Assembly: GCF_000429785.1 (NCBI RefSeq)
Contig: NZ_AUCN01000009.1
Span: forward strand, 248,001 to 312,000
Direction: 5' to 3'
Source of the DNA: Chitinibacter tainanensis DSM 15459
Lineage (GTDB): Bacteria > Pseudomonadota > Gammaproteobacteria > Burkholderiales > Chitinibacteraceae
Length of the DNA: 64,000 nucleotides
Shown: piece after piece, positions 36,555-45,823 of the stretch
Position numbering within the stretch: position 1 is the stretch's first letter
How the letters are laid out: each line of letters begins with the position of its first letter
Notes under the pieces: generated by a model
Seen by the model: the letters and a program-made list of their open reading frames with translations, nothing else
What the model was told of the DNA's origin: nothing
The model's database searches: none
Made by a program: the position numbers and the translations under genes

Positions 36555-37250
36555 TTGCACAAAAAGATTGCAATTCTTCAATCAAACTATATTCCTTGGA
36601 AAGGCTACTTCGATTTAATCGCAGCTGTGGATGAGTTTATTCTTTACGACGACATGCAATACACTCGCCGGGATTGGCGTAACCGTAATCAAATCAAAAC
36701 GCCCCAAGGAGTTCAGTGGCTTACGGTTCCTGTGCTAGTAAAGGGTAAATACCACCAAAAGATCAGAGAAACAGTGATTGATGGCGCAGACTGGGCTAAT
36801 GCACATTGGAAAACTTTGGTGCAGAACTATCGTCAAGCCCCTCATTTCTCTGAAATTGCTTCATGGCTGGAGCCGCTGTACCTAGAACAGGATTTTACTC
36901 ACATTTCGCAACTAAACCGCCGTTTTATTGAGGCTATCTGCAATTACTTGGCAATAAATACCATTATCACAAGTTCTAGTGACTACATCTTGCAGGAGGG
37001 TAAGACGGAGCGGCTCGCAGATCTATGTCTGCAAGCTGGTGGCTCCGAGTACATCTCAGGACCAGCAGCCAAGGACTATGTTGATGAAAAGGTTTTTTCG
37101 GATTTGGGGATTAAGTTGACCTGGTTCGACTACGCCGGATACCCCGCGTACCCACAGCTTTGGGGTGAGTTCAGTCATGGTGTCACAATCCTTGATCTTT
37201 TGTTTAACTGTGGCTCAGCCAGTCCTCGATACATGAGGTATGTGGCATGA
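36555..37250 (+). CDS. WbqC-like family protein
   Basis: The 231-residue protein belongs to the WbqC-like family, found in O-antigen and glycan loci near aminotransferases. The family signature is [20 protein letters not shown] and [20 protein letters not shown] at the N-terminus, then [16 protein letters not shown]. Biochemical role is not established; a part in amino-sugar acylation or transfer has been suggested by context. The start is TTG 36555, supported by GAGGAAA (36541-36547). It opens the modification block 36555-43980, and its end overlaps the next gene by 4 bases. Confidence 0.85.
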   Translation: MHKKIAILQSNYIPWKGYFDLIAAVDEFILYDDMQYTRRDWRNRNQIKTPQGVQWLTVPVLVKGKYHQKIRETVIDGADWANAHWKTLVQNYRQAPHFSEIASWLEPLYLEQDFTHISQLNRRFIEAICNYLAINTIITSSSDYILQEGKTERLADLCLQAGGSEYISGPAAKDYVDEKVFSDLGIKLTWFDYAGYPAYPQLWGEFSHGVTILDLLFNCGSASPRYMRYVA

Positions 37251-38176
37251 AGCTTTCAATCGTCGCAACTCTCTACCAGTCCGCTTCTTATATCAACGCT
37301 TTTCATGAACGTGCGAGCGCTAGTGCAAAGAGGATGGTTGGAGATGATTATGAAATTGTGCTTGTGAATGATGGGTCACCGGATAACAGTCTGGATCTGG
37401 CAGTCAAACTCACCGAACATGATCCACACGTTGTTGTCGTAGATTTGTCTCGTAACTTTGGGCATCACAAGGCGATGATGACGGGCTTGGCGCATGCAAA
37501 AGGAGAGCAAGTTTTTCTCATCGATAGCGACCTCGAAGAAGAACCCGAGTGGCTAGGGGCGTTTGCGCAGCAGATGAAGCAAGACTGCTGTGATGTCGTT
37601 TACGGAGTCCAAGAGTGCAGAAAAGGGAGCTGGTTCGAGCGTTTGAGTGGCAAATGGTTCTACATTCTCTTTAAAACCCTAACTGGTATAGCACTGCCTG
37701 AAAATCTTGTAACGGCACGCCTAATGACCCGCCGGTATGTCAATGCTCTTGTGCGCCATCAGGAGCGTGAGGTGCTAATTGCGGGCCTGTGGCACATTAC
37801 TGGTTTCGATCAGCGTTTTCAAGTTGTCAAAAAACACAATACGAGTGAAACTACATATACATTTAACAGAAAGATGTCGTTGCTTATCAATTCGGTAACT
37901 TCATTCAGTAATACCCCACTGGTTAGTATTTTTTATATTGGAGCTACGATCTCACTTTTTGCACTAGCATATAGCGCATATCTGGTAACGAACTGGCTAT
38001 TTCTAGCAAAACCTTTGAGTGGCTGGACTTCAGTCATGGCATCTATTTGGCTCCTTGGAGGAATGGTAATCTCTTTTATCGGTGTCGTGGGTATTTACCT
38101 ATCCAAGATATTCTCTGAAACCAAGCAGCGTCCCTATACAATAGTGAGGCAAATTTATGCTCAGCAACAAGAGTGA
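37247..38176 (+). CDS. GtrB/DPM1-like undecaprenyl-phosphate glycosyltransferase (GT2)
   Basis: The 309-residue protein has a cytosolic GT2 domain (about 1-215; [60 protein letters not shown] with the DxD-like metal site) and two C-terminal membrane helices (about 222-285). This is the layout of GtrB, ArnC and similar enzymes that load a sugar from a nucleotide carrier onto undecaprenyl phosphate. A GtrA flippase gene lies at 39776 and a GT-C transferase at 42304, which would complete a three-part periplasmic modification system. Donor sugar unknown. Confidence 0.88.
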   Translation: MKLSIVATLYQSASYINAFHERASASAKRMVGDDYEIVLVNDGSPDNSLDLAVKLTEHDPHVVVVDLSRNFGHHKAMMTGLAHAKGEQVFLIDSDLEEEPEWLGAFAQQMKQDCCDVVYGVQECRKGSWFERLSGKWFYILFKTLTGIALPENLVTARLMTRRYVNALVRHQEREVLIAGLWHITGFDQRFQVVKKHNTSETTYTFNRKMSLLINSVTSFSNTPLVSIFYIGATISLFALAYSAYLVTNWLFLAKPLSGWTSVMASIWLLGGMVISFIGVVGIYLSKIFSETKQRPYTIVRQIYAQQQE

Positions 38177-38200
38177 TTTCGTTTGCATTTGGAGTAAGTT

Positions 38201-38866
38201 ATGAAAGAAAAGCTCGTGATTTTTGGCTCCGGCGACATCGCTCAACTCGCTCACTATTACTTTAGCACGGATTCAAAATACGAAGTCGTTGCCTTTACGC
38301 TTGATGCGGATTACATTTCAGAGGAAGAGTTTTGCGGTTTGCCAGTCGTGCCGTTTGAAAATATTTCCGACGAATATCCTCCGAATTCATATGCGATGTT
38401 TGTTGCAATTGGTTATTCAAAATTGAATGCAATTCGTAAAGAAAAATATCTCGCCGCAAAAATGAAGGGCTATAAACTCGCTAGTTTTATCAGCACGCAC
38501 ACGACTGTACTCAATGAAGGAAGAATCGGCGAAAACTGTTTCATTTTTGAAAACAACACCATTCAGCCGTTCGTAACGATAGGCAACAACGTAACTTTGT
38601 GGAGCGGTAATCATATCGGCCACCATTCAGTAATTCATGATCACACCTTTATTGCATCCCATGCGGTTATTTCGGGCGGGGTGGAAATTGGTGAGCAGTG
38701 TTTCATAGGCGTGAACGCGACATTACGTGATCACATCAAAATTGGGGTTAGATGTGTAATTGGGGCTGGAGCGCTGCTGCTGGCAGACGCTGCACCCGAA
38801 GGTGTATATATTGGCAGTGCTACCGAACGATCAAAGGTGCCCAGTACAAAAGTGAGAGCGATATGA
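38201..38866 (+). CDS. Left-handed beta-helix acyltransferase (NeuD/PglD-like)
   Basis: The 221-residue protein has an N-terminal Rossmann-like PglD domain (KLVIFGSGDIAQLAHYYFST) and a C-terminal hexapeptide-repeat helix (about 105-215; GENCFIFENNTIQPFVTIGN, VTLWSGNHIGHHSVIHDH with the catalytic-type His, FIGVNATLRDHIKIGV). Such enzymes N-acetylate amino sugars from acetyl-CoA. Together with the WecE-like aminotransferase at 41072 it could make an N-acetylated 4-amino-4,6-dideoxy sugar. RBS GGAGTAAGTT precedes ATG 38201; the stop overlaps the next gene (ATGA). Confidence 0.83.
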   Translation: MKEKLVIFGSGDIAQLAHYYFSTDSKYEVVAFTLDADYISEEEFCGLPVVPFENISDEYPPNSYAMFVAIGYSKLNAIRKEKYLAAKMKGYKLASFISTHTTVLNEGRIGENCFIFENNTIQPFVTIGNNVTLWSGNHIGHHSVIHDHTFIASHAVISGGVEIGEQCFIGVNATLRDHIKIGVRCVIGAGALLLADAAPEGVYIGSATERSKVPSTKVRAI

Positions 38867-39783
38867 CTAAGTATTGGAAAAAACTTGGTCAGCTCTACGT
38901 TCCAAAGGCAAGTGGACAACATCCAAAGCTAATTTCCCACGCAGCCAATCCATTGCCTGTTCATATGACTGGAGATGTTTATCGCATCTTTTTTAGTGGT
39001 CGAGACGATCAGAATCGATCCTCTGTGGGGGCTGTAGATGTTGATATAGTTCAGCTCAAAGTTATCACTGAACATCACTCTCCATTTTTCGAGCACGGGC
39101 CAGTTGGAAGCTTTTATTCAGATGGTGTAAGCATTGGCAATTGCTACGAGGCGAATGGCATTCAATATATGTTATTCATGGGCTGGCAGAATCCTCCCGG
39201 AGGGCATTGGAGAGGAGATATCGGCCGACTGATTGTGACCCAGGAGTTTTCCCTTCAACTGGAGCGCGATGCGCTTTTGATGGGTATTGACTCAACGGAC
39301 CCGATCAGTTTGTCTTACCCTTGGGTTCAAGCAAGTCCATCGGGTGGATTCGATATGTGGTACGGTTCAACACTTACATGGGATGCTGGCAATGGCGAGA
39401 TGTTGCATGTAATTCAACATGCTTCTTCTGATGATGGAAGTCATTGGAACCGTTCTGGTCTAGCCGTGCCATACGAGCTTGGATTTGCACAAGCCTTTTC
39501 AAGACCGACCGTAGTGCTTAACGATGACAATAATTTTGAGATGTGGTTTTCGTATCGAAGTGGTACAGGAGAAAAATACCGCATAGGTTATGCTAAGTCA
39601 GATAATGGAAGAAATTGGACATTAGCCTTGGAAGGCTCAGGAATCGATGTATCCGAAAGCGGTTGGGATTCTGAAATGGTTGAATACCCCTTTGTGTTCG
39701 ACCATAAAGGCGAGCGATATATGCTGTATAACGGCAATGGATTTGGAAAAACAGGTTTTGGTTTGGCGGTACTTGATGATTAA
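38863..39783 (+). CDS. Five-bladed beta-propeller, GH43-like protein of unknown role
   Basis: The 306-residue protein has repeated blade-like segments typical of the GH43/GH68/GH32 furanosidase fold (VYRIFFSGRDDQNRSSVG, YMLFMGWQNPPGGHW, DMWYGSTLTWDAG, FEMWFSYRSGTGEKYRIGYA, KGERYMLYNGNGFGKTGFGL). No signal peptide is present, so it acts in the cytosol. Proteins of this kind occur in glycan loci without a proved reaction. ATG 38863 is set by the 4-base overlap with the acyltransferase gene; an upstream in-frame codon at 38752 would overlap that gene by 115 bases with an unrelated Cys/Arg-rich sequence. A glycosidase activity is not certain. Confidence 0.72.
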   Translation: MTKYWKKLGQLYVPKASGQHPKLISHAANPLPVHMTGDVYRIFFSGRDDQNRSSVGAVDVDIVQLKVITEHHSPFFEHGPVGSFYSDGVSIGNCYEANGIQYMLFMGWQNPPGGHWRGDIGRLIVTQEFSLQLERDALLMGIDSTDPISLSYPWVQASPSGGFDMWYGSTLTWDAGNGEMLHVIQHASSDDGSHWNRSGLAVPYELGFAQAFSRPTVVLNDDNNFEMWFSYRSGTGEKYRIGYAKSDNGRNWTLALEGSGIDVSESGWDSEMVEYPFVFDHKGERYMLYNGNGFGKTGFGLAVLDD

Positions 39784-40207
39784 TGAACCTTATATTATGT
39801 CATCCAAGAAGACATTGCGACAGTTTTTTATCTATGCATTGATTGGTGTGCTAACAAATGTTTTAGGTTATGCCATTTACCTCATCCTGACCTATTTTTG
39901 GGGCGCCCCAAAGTTAACGATGACAGCACTTTACTTCGCGGGGGCATCAATAGGTTTTATCGCTAATCGACGTTTTACATTCCGACATGATGGACGTATT
40001 GGCGTTACCGGGATTCGATACCTGCTGGCGCAGGTTGCGGGCTATCTGCTGAATCTGGTTCTGCTTCTGCTGTTTGTGGACTGGTTTGATTTTCCGCATC
40101 AAATCGTACAGGCGATAGCAATCGTCGTGGTGGCCATCTTCTTGTTTTTTGTATTGAGGGTTTTCGTATTTGCGCCAAGCTTTGCAGTAACCGGAGTGGT
40201 GCGGTAA
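39776..40207 (+). CDS. GtrA-like flippase
   Basis: The 143-residue membrane protein has four predicted helices of the GtrA/DPMS family (RQFFIYALIGVLTNVLGYAI, LYFAGASIGFIANRRFTFRH, YLLAQVAGYLLNLVLLLLF, AIVVVAIFLFFVLRVFVF). GtrA proteins are thought to flip undecaprenyl-phosphate-linked sugars made by GtrB. Start ATG 39776 has GGCGG 5 bases upstream and overlaps the preceding gene by 8 bases; ATG 39797 is the alternative. Its TAA overlaps the next start by one base. The GtrB-like partner lies two genes upstream. Confidence 0.88.
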   Translation: MINEPYIMSSKKTLRQFFIYALIGVLTNVLGYAIYLILTYFWGAPKLTMTALYFAGASIGFIANRRFTFRHDGRIGVTGIRYLLAQVAGYLLNLVLLLLFVDWFDFPHQIVQAIAIVVVAIFLFFVLRVFVFAPSFAVTGVVR

Positions 40208-41079
40208 TGAAAGTGTGCCTTCTCTGCAAACATATCTTTTCTTTCGATGAGTGGACTTGCCCATCATGCGGTCATCAGCCAAAACGCTTGAACGGAATAG
40301 AGGCACATGCACCTGAGTTTGCAAATGGTGGTGGTGGTTTCAAGTCTGAGTACTTCTCTGAACTGTCACGATTAGAAGCGGAAAACTTCTGGTTTCGTGC
40401 GCGTAACGAGCTTATTCTCTGGGCGCTTAAAACCTACAAACCAGATGCGCGTACATTTTTGGAGGTGGGATGTGGGACTGGCTTTGTTTTATCGGGTCTC
40501 GCACGTGCCTGCCCTGAGATGGCATTGAGTGGTAGTGAGATTTTCTTGGCCGGTTTATCTCATGCTACCAAGCGCGTTCCGTCCGCAAACTTCATGCAGA
40601 TGGATGCTCGCCGAGTTCCTTTTGTGGATGAGTTTGATGTCATTGGTGCCTTTGATGTACTTGAGCACATTGAAGAGGATGAAGTCGTTCTTTCTCAACT
40701 CAACGGAGCCTTAAAAGTTGGTGGTATTTTGTTGCTAACCGTTCCTCAGCACACTTGGTTGTGGAGTGCGTCTGATGAATATGCCTGCCACGTTCGTCGA
40801 TATGGGCGCGTCGAGATTGAAAAAAAGGTTGTTGCTGCAGGATTTGAAATTTTAAGGAGCAGTTCTTTTGTTGCTGGTCTTTTACCTGCAATGCTGCTCT
40901 CGAGATGGCTAATGGGAAGAAATGCTAAGAATTTTAATCCTGCGGATGAGCTTAAAATTAATTCAGTATTGAATAAGAGTTTTTATGGGTTGATGATGTT
41001 GGAGCTTGCCGGTATTAAGCTTGGGATAAATTACCCTGTTGGTGGATCAAGATTAATTGTTGCGAAAAAAAATGACTGA
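40207..41079 (+). CDS. Class I SAM methyltransferase with N-terminal zinc ribbon
   Basis: The 290-residue protein begins with a CxxC...CxxC zinc ribbon (CLLC at 4-7 and CPSC at about 18-21) followed by a SAM-binding Rossmann domain (FLEVGCGTGFVLSGLARACP, motif I; GAFDVLEHIEED, motif II/III; LLLTVPQHTWLWSASDEY). A YGRVEIEKKVVAAGFEI segment is common in methyltransferases of glycan loci. A sugar or lipid-linked sugar is a likely substrate but cannot be read. ATG 40207 overlaps the gtrA stop by one base. Confidence 0.82.
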   Translation: MKVCLLCKHIFSFDEWTCPSCGHQPKRLNGIEAHAPEFANGGGGFKSEYFSELSRLEAENFWFRARNELILWALKTYKPDARTFLEVGCGTGFVLSGLARACPEMALSGSEIFLAGLSHATKRVPSANFMQMDARRVPFVDEFDVIGAFDVLEHIEEDEVVLSQLNGALKVGGILLLTVPQHTWLWSASDEYACHVRRYGRVEIEKKVVAAGFEILRSSSFVAGLLPAMLLSRWLMGRNAKNFNPADELKINSVLNKSFYGLMMLELAGIKLGINYPVGGSRLIVAKKND

Positions 41080-42220
41080 TTTCAATGATCGAGTTCCGTT
41101 TAATTTGCCTTATATGACGGGAAAAGAGCTTTATTATATTGCCGAGGCACATTTCAATGGTCGTCTAGCTGGTGATGGACCATTTACCAAGCGCTGTCAT
41201 GGCTGGTTGGAGAATCGGACAGGTTGTAATAGAGCCTTGCTTACCCACTCGTGCACTGCGGCGCTCGAGATGGCTGCTATATTGCTGGATATTCAGCCCG
41301 GCGACGAGATCATCATGCCGTCGTACACCTTCGTATCTACCGCGAATGCTTTTGTGCTTCGCGGTGGGGTCCCCGTGTTTGTCGACATCAGAGAAGACAC
41401 TTTAAATTTGGATGAGCGGTTGATTGAGTCTGCAATAACTTCGCGTACCCGCGCCATAGTTCCCGTGCATTATGCGGGGGTGGCATGCGAGATGGATGCA
41501 ATTATGAATGTTGCAGGATCACATGGTTTGAAAGTGGTAGAAGATGCGGCGCAAGGAGTGATGGCAACCTATAAAGGAAGGGCGCTTGGCAGTATAGGAG
41601 ACATAGGGGCGTACAGTTTTCATGAAACTAAAAATATAATTTGTGGCGAAGGTGGCGTGTTGCTCGTTAATGACCCTTCATTAGTTTATCGCGCTGAAGT
41701 TCTGCGTGAAAAAGGCACGGATCGAAGTAGATTTTTCCGAGGCGAAATTGACAAATATACTTGGCAAGATATTGGTTCATCCTTTTTGCCGGGGGAGCTA
41801 ATTGCTGCATTCTTATGGGCCCAGTTGGAAGAGACTCAGACGATTACGGATAAGAGGTTGGATATTTGGACGTGCTACCATGAATTACTTGCACCATTAG
41901 AAAATGCGGGCTACCTACGCCGTCCTATAGTGCCTGATGATTGCCAGCATAATGCGCACATGTATTATGTCCTTCTTGCTTCTGGCATTGATCGTGATAG
42001 AGTTCTGCATTACATGAAGCAGGCAGGAGTAGATGCCTTGTTTCATTATGTTCCTTTGCACTCATCGCCAGCGGGTAAATCGTTTGGACGTTTAGATGGC
42101 GCGCTTAAAGTGACGGAGTTTCAATCAAGTCGTTTGATTCGGCTGCCTTTGTGGATTGGGTTAACGAAGATGCAGCAAAGTGAAGTTGTCCAAGTTCTTG
42201 CTGCAGCACTACATGCCTGA
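41072..42220 (+). CDS. dTDP-4-amino-4,6-dideoxygalactose transaminase (WecE/RffA type)
   Basis: The 382-residue PLP enzyme of the DegT/DnrJ/EryC1 family matches WecE at the N-terminus (RVPFNLPYMTGKELYYIAEA, RLAGDGPFTKRCHGWLE), through SYTFVSTANAFVLRGGVPVF and VEDAAQGVMATYKGRALG, to the PLP Lys in SFHETKNIICGEGG. The expected substrate is dTDP-4-keto-6-deoxyglucose, supplied by rfbA and rfbB, giving dTDP-Fuc4N. The acyltransferase at 38201 could acetylate it. ATG 41072 is preferred over an upstream TTG at 41057; it overlaps the methyltransferase gene by 8 bases. Confidence 0.88.
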   Translation: MTDFNDRVPFNLPYMTGKELYYIAEAHFNGRLAGDGPFTKRCHGWLENRTGCNRALLTHSCTAALEMAAILLDIQPGDEIIMPSYTFVSTANAFVLRGGVPVFVDIREDTLNLDERLIESAITSRTRAIVPVHYAGVACEMDAIMNVAGSHGLKVVEDAAQGVMATYKGRALGSIGDIGAYSFHETKNIICGEGGVLLVNDPSLVYRAEVLREKGTDRSRFFRGEIDKYTWQDIGSSFLPGELIAAFLWAQLEETQTITDKRLDIWTCYHELLAPLENAGYLRRPIVPDDCQHNAHMYYVLLASGIDRDRVLHYMKQAGVDALFHYVPLHSSPAGKSFGRLDGALKVTEFQSSRLIRLPLWIGLTKMQQSEVVQVLAAALHA

Positions 42221-42303
42221 ACGAATTAAATTGCAGGTGTCCCGTTTTTATATATATCCATTTTTACTTTTTATAACATTTTTTATTTGATGGGTGATTG
42301 TGA

Positions 42304-43980
42304 ATGAAAAGTGTAGGAGCAATCGCCACTTTATTGCCAGTGGTAGTTGTCGGGCTATTTTGTTGCGCATTGATTCTGGGTGTTTTGGTTCCAATTTATT
42401 CCGATGAAATTGCAGTTCATCTATCTCATGCTCGTTTCTTTTTTGATGGGTTTGTCATTACGGGTTTGTTTCCACAGTGTGGTGATGCAACCTGGTTACG
42501 TACTCCACGATGGTTCGAGTACCCAGCTATTTTGCTATACCCACTATTTTATCCTTCTGGCAATGCACTACATTTGAGGATTGCTGGAATTGTATGGGCA
42601 CTAGTCACAATTTATATTTTCTGGTTTTTGTGCGGGAAATTTGCAGCAACTCTTAAAAGTAGAGTAGGCCTGTTTGCATTTGCGATATCTATCTGTGCAT
42701 TGGGCCCATTGCCCTATGTATTGGTTTTGGCGCGTTCAGAGCAGGTGCTGCTATTGTGCATCGTGGTTATTTCTTTGGTTGCTTTGTTTTTTCCAATTTG
42801 TCCTAATGACACCCGGGCTAGAGTTTTAGCTAAATGGGGATTTTGGGTTAGCCTGTTGTCGGTATTCTATTTTGCACATCCTAAGTCAATTTTTTTTACC
42901 CCGTTAATTTTTGTTGCGCTTTATTTTTTCTCGCGCTCGATTCAGTGGTGGCTAAGGTTAATTTCATTTTTACTATTGTCCGCAGTGACAGCGATATTCG
43001 TCTTCGATGCGAAGAATGTAATTCAATGTTCAGCGGCCCCAGGTGCAGCAAAAGCTCTATCTAGTAACGTTGCTAATTATCCTGTTTGGGGTGTCGATTT
43101 TTTTGCTTGTATAGGCCAAGTTTCTAATAATATTCAAGTATCCATAGTTAAAATAGCAAGCAGGCTCTTCTTTGAGCCGGTTTATCAGTCCTTTTGGTTG
43201 CCCGCTCAGATTAATTCTAGTCAGTCATCGGTTATGGCTAGTAATTTGAATTCGTACATCCATGTTTTTATACTATCGGCTTTATGTTTGATTGTATTGT
43301 TGGTTGTTGCAATAAGTATGCGGCAGCTAGTTAGCAAGAAAATACTAGATCGACATCTGCTGGCTCTAAGTTTGCTGCTAAGCCTTTGCGCACATCTTGT
43401 GGTCTATAACCCAAGTGCATGGCATTTTTATACGCCTGGTTTAATTATTCCAGTTTTTGTTTTGGCATTCCTATTAATCGCACCTGATTTATTTTATTTT
43501 TATCGTGGTCGAGTCCAATTGCTCTATATGATGGCTGTGCCGTTTTATATTCTAGCGTTGTTAAGTTTGTTTACATTGTTGCAGACTACGATTCCATATC
43601 TGATGAAGGCCGCACGTGAAGGCGAGGTGATTATTCATAATCAGCTACTTTCCACCCCGAATTTTTTGAGCAAGAGCTCGGCCGTTGATCTTGAGACTTT
43701 AGTGCAACAATGTGGTATTCCATCTGTAGGTGCTAGCCGACTCGCAGTTGATGGTACCGCATATGGTTTTATGCAGAACCTTCATCAACCAATTTATATG
43801 CTTTATGTTGGTCCTATTGGTTTTGGTATGGACATTAAAGATCTACGTCAATTTTTGATCTCTAAGAAAAGTGATGGAGTCTTAAGTCGATGTGACTATC
43901 TATCTCCTGCGCTGATTCAACGTTCATTACAATCAAATGGGATGTGCTGTCTTTCTAGGCGCCATTTGGCAGTCGAATAA
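42304..43980 (+). CDS. GT-C-type polytopic glycosyltransferase (putative GtrC/ArnT-like)
   Basis: The 558-residue protein has about 10-11 predicted membrane helices and a periplasmic C-terminal part. Near the N-terminus the sequence VPIYSDEIAVHLSHARFFFDG resembles the acidic first-loop motif of GT-C enzymes, which use polyprenyl-phosphate sugars. Sequence is otherwise unfamiliar, as is usual for serotype-specific GtrC proteins. It follows an 83-base gap after the WecE-like gene and would be the periplasmic transferase working with the GtrB- and GtrA-like proteins. Start ATG 42304 is supported by hydrophobic N-terminus; no strong ribosome site is seen. Confidence 0.68.
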   Translation: MKSVGAIATLLPVVVVGLFCCALILGVLVPIYSDEIAVHLSHARFFFDGFVITGLFPQCGDATWLRTPRWFEYPAILLYPLFYPSGNALHLRIAGIVWALVTIYIFWFLCGKFAATLKSRVGLFAFAISICALGPLPYVLVLARSEQVLLLCIVVISLVALFFPICPNDTRARVLAKWGFWVSLLSVFYFAHPKSIFFTPLIFVALYFFSRSIQWWLRLISFLLLSAVTAIFVFDAKNVIQCSAAPGAAKALSSNVANYPVWGVDFFACIGQVSNNIQVSIVKIASRLFFEPVYQSFWLPAQINSSQSSVMASNLNSYIHVFILSALCLIVLLVVAISMRQLVSKKILDRHLLALSLLLSLCAHLVVYNPSAWHFYTPGLIIPVFVLAFLLIAPDLFYFYRGRVQLLYMMAVPFYILALLSLFTLLQTTIPYLMKAAREGEVIIHNQLLSTPNFLSKSSAVDLETLVQQCGIPSVGASRLAVDGTAYGFMQNLHQPIYMLYVGPIGFGMDIKDLRQFLISKKSDGVLSRCDYLSPALIQRSLQSNGMCCLSRRHLAVE

Positions 43981-43999
43981 TTCTTAAAAAGTTTATGTT

Positions 44000-45223
44000 G
44001 TGAGAATATTAATTATAACGCAATGGTTTGATCCTGAGCCTACATTTAAAGGCCTGGTGTTTGCACGTGCTCTTCAAGCAAAAGGTCATAACGTCGAAGT
44101 TATTACTGGTTTTCCAAATTATCCGGGTGGTAAAGTGTATGCGGGATACCAGATTAAATGGCGTCAGGTTGAGATGATTGATGGGATTCGAATAAATCGC
44201 GTTCCTTTATATCCTAGTCATGATGGTTCTGCGTTAAAACGAATTTTTAATTATGCTAGTTTTGCAATTAGCTCATGCTTATATGGCATTTTTGGAGTTC
44301 GTAAGCCGGATGTGGTCTATGTCTATCATCCTCCGCTAACGGTGGGCTTGTCAGCTTCTATCGTATCATTGTTCCGCCGTGTGCCCTTTATCTATGATAT
44401 TCAAGATTTATGGCCCGATACGTTGGCTGCGACCGGAATGATTAATAACCAACGAGCTCTGTCGATTGTTTCGTCGCTTTGTAGCTTTGTTTATAAATCA
44501 GCAGCGAAACTGGTTGTGCTGGCACCAGGGTTCAAAGAAAAATTGATTGAGCGTGGAGTGGCTCCTGATAAAATAGAGCTTATTTATAACTGGTGCGATG
44601 AACAGGCTTTGCAGGGTATTGATCTAGGGAATCTGCACGATATTAGATCAAATGGACGATTTAATATTGTTTTTGCTGGGAATATGGGCAAGGCACAAGG
44701 TTTGGATTCTGTACTGGATGCTGCGAAATTAGTGTTGTCCGAGGCTCCACAAGTATTGCTAGTTATGGTGGGTGGTGGTCTTGAGGTTACGCGACTTAAA
44801 AAACGTGCAGAAGATGAAAAAATCACCAATATTATTTTTCTACCGCAAATGCCGATGAGTCAAATTGGCCGAGTGTTGGCGGCTGCTGATGTGTTGCTAG
44901 TTCACCTAAAAGATGATCCTTTATTTTCAATTACAGTTCCATCTAAAACGCAGGCCTATTTGGCGGCTGGCAAACCTATTTTGATGGCTGTTAGAGGTGA
45001 TGCGGCTGATTTAGTTTGTGAGGCTCAAGCTGGAATATGCGTGTCCCCGGAAGATGTTAAGGCAATAGCGCAGACTTTTGTTGATTTCTCGAAGAAATCA
45101 AAGGATGAATTGTCAAAAATGGGCTTAAATGGTGCTTTTTTTTACCAGCAGAATTTGTCTCTAGAGGTTGGTTGCAGGAAATTTATTGATGTTTTTGAAA
45201 ACGTTCTAGAGAAGAACTCTTAA
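44000..45223 (+). CDS. Glycosyltransferase family 4, WbuB-like
   Basis: The 407-residue GT-B-fold protein begins MRILIITQWFDPEPTFKG and contains VITGFPNYPGGKVYAGYQ, VYHPPLTVGLSASIV, PFIYDIQDLWPDTL, FAGNMGKAQGLDSVL and FSITVPSKTQAYLAAGKPI. These segments are typical of WbuB/L-fucosamine transferases, which often sit next to the initiating sugar-phosphate transferase, as here. It probably adds FucNAc (made by wbjBCD) to the lipid-linked first sugar. The start codon is GTG 44000. Confidence 0.85.
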   Translation: MRILIITQWFDPEPTFKGLVFARALQAKGHNVEVITGFPNYPGGKVYAGYQIKWRQVEMIDGIRINRVPLYPSHDGSALKRIFNYASFAISSCLYGIFGVRKPDVVYVYHPPLTVGLSASIVSLFRRVPFIYDIQDLWPDTLAATGMINNQRALSIVSSLCSFVYKSAAKLVVLAPGFKEKLIERGVAPDKIELIYNWCDEQALQGIDLGNLHDIRSNGRFNIVFAGNMGKAQGLDSVLDAAKLVLSEAPQVLLVMVGGGLEVTRLKKRAEDEKITNIIFLPQMPMSQIGRVLAAADVLLVHLKDDPLFSITVPSKTQAYLAAGKPILMAVRGDAADLVCEAQAGICVSPEDVKAIAQTFVDFSKKSKDELSKMGLNGAFFYQQNLSLEVGCRKFIDVFENVLEKNS

Positions 45224-45232
45224 GGTGTATTG

Positions 45233-45823
45233 ATGAAACGTTTATTTGATGTTGTAGTTTCGCTAGCCGTTTTATTACTGATTTGGCCCGTGCTATTGGT
45301 GCTAATTTTTTTGATTCGATTCAAGCTGGGCGTCCCTGTTTTTTTTACTCAGGAGCGCCCCGGATTGCATGCTAAGCCATTTCGAATGGTGAAATTTCGT
45401 ACCATGACCGATGAAAAAGATAGCGCTGGCAATTTGTTACCCGATGAAGTGCGTCTGACACGTTTTGGTCAGTTGCTGCGTTCAACGAGCCTCGATGAAT
45501 TGCCTGAACTTTGGAATGTTCTCAAAGGTGAAATGAGTCTGGTAGGGCCACGCCCCTTGCTGATGGAGTATCTGCCACTGTATTCAACAGAACAGGCGCG
45601 TCGTCATGATGTCCGCCCTGGCGTTACTGGTTGGGCTCAGGTGAATGGTCGAAATGCTATTAGCTGGGAGCAGAAATTTCAATTTGATGTTTGGTATGTT
45701 GAGCAGCAATCATTCTGGCTTGATATGAAGATTCTATTTTTAACTGTTAAGAAAGTCTTAATTCGTGATGGTATTAGTGCAGAAAATCATATAACAGCTG
45801 AGAAATTCAGGGGTAATGACTAA
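45233..45823 (+). CDS. pglC: Initiating sugar-1-phosphate transferase, PglC type
   Basis: The 196-residue monotopic membrane enzyme transfers a sugar-1-phosphate to undecaprenyl phosphate and starts unit assembly. It has one N-terminal membrane segment (LFDVVVSLAVLLLIWPVLLV) and the bacterial sugar transferase motifs RPGLHAKPFRMVKFRTM, LRSTSLDELPELWNVLKGEM with the catalytic Asp-Glu pair, SLVGPRPLLMEYLPLYS and RPGVTGWAQVNGRNAISW. Small size and neighbours (pglD, pglE, pglF types) match PglC, which uses UDP-diNAc-bacillosamine. ATG 45233 has AAGGTG upstream; its TAA overlaps the next ATG. Confidence 0.9.
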   Translation: MKRLFDVVVSLAVLLLIWPVLLVLIFLIRFKLGVPVFFTQERPGLHAKPFRMVKFRTMTDEKDSAGNLLPDEVRLTRFGQLLRSTSLDELPELWNVLKGEMSLVGPRPLLMEYLPLYSTEQARRHDVRPGVTGWAQVNGRNAISWEQKFQFDVWYVEQQSFWLDMKILFLTVKKVLIRDGISAENHITAEKFRGND

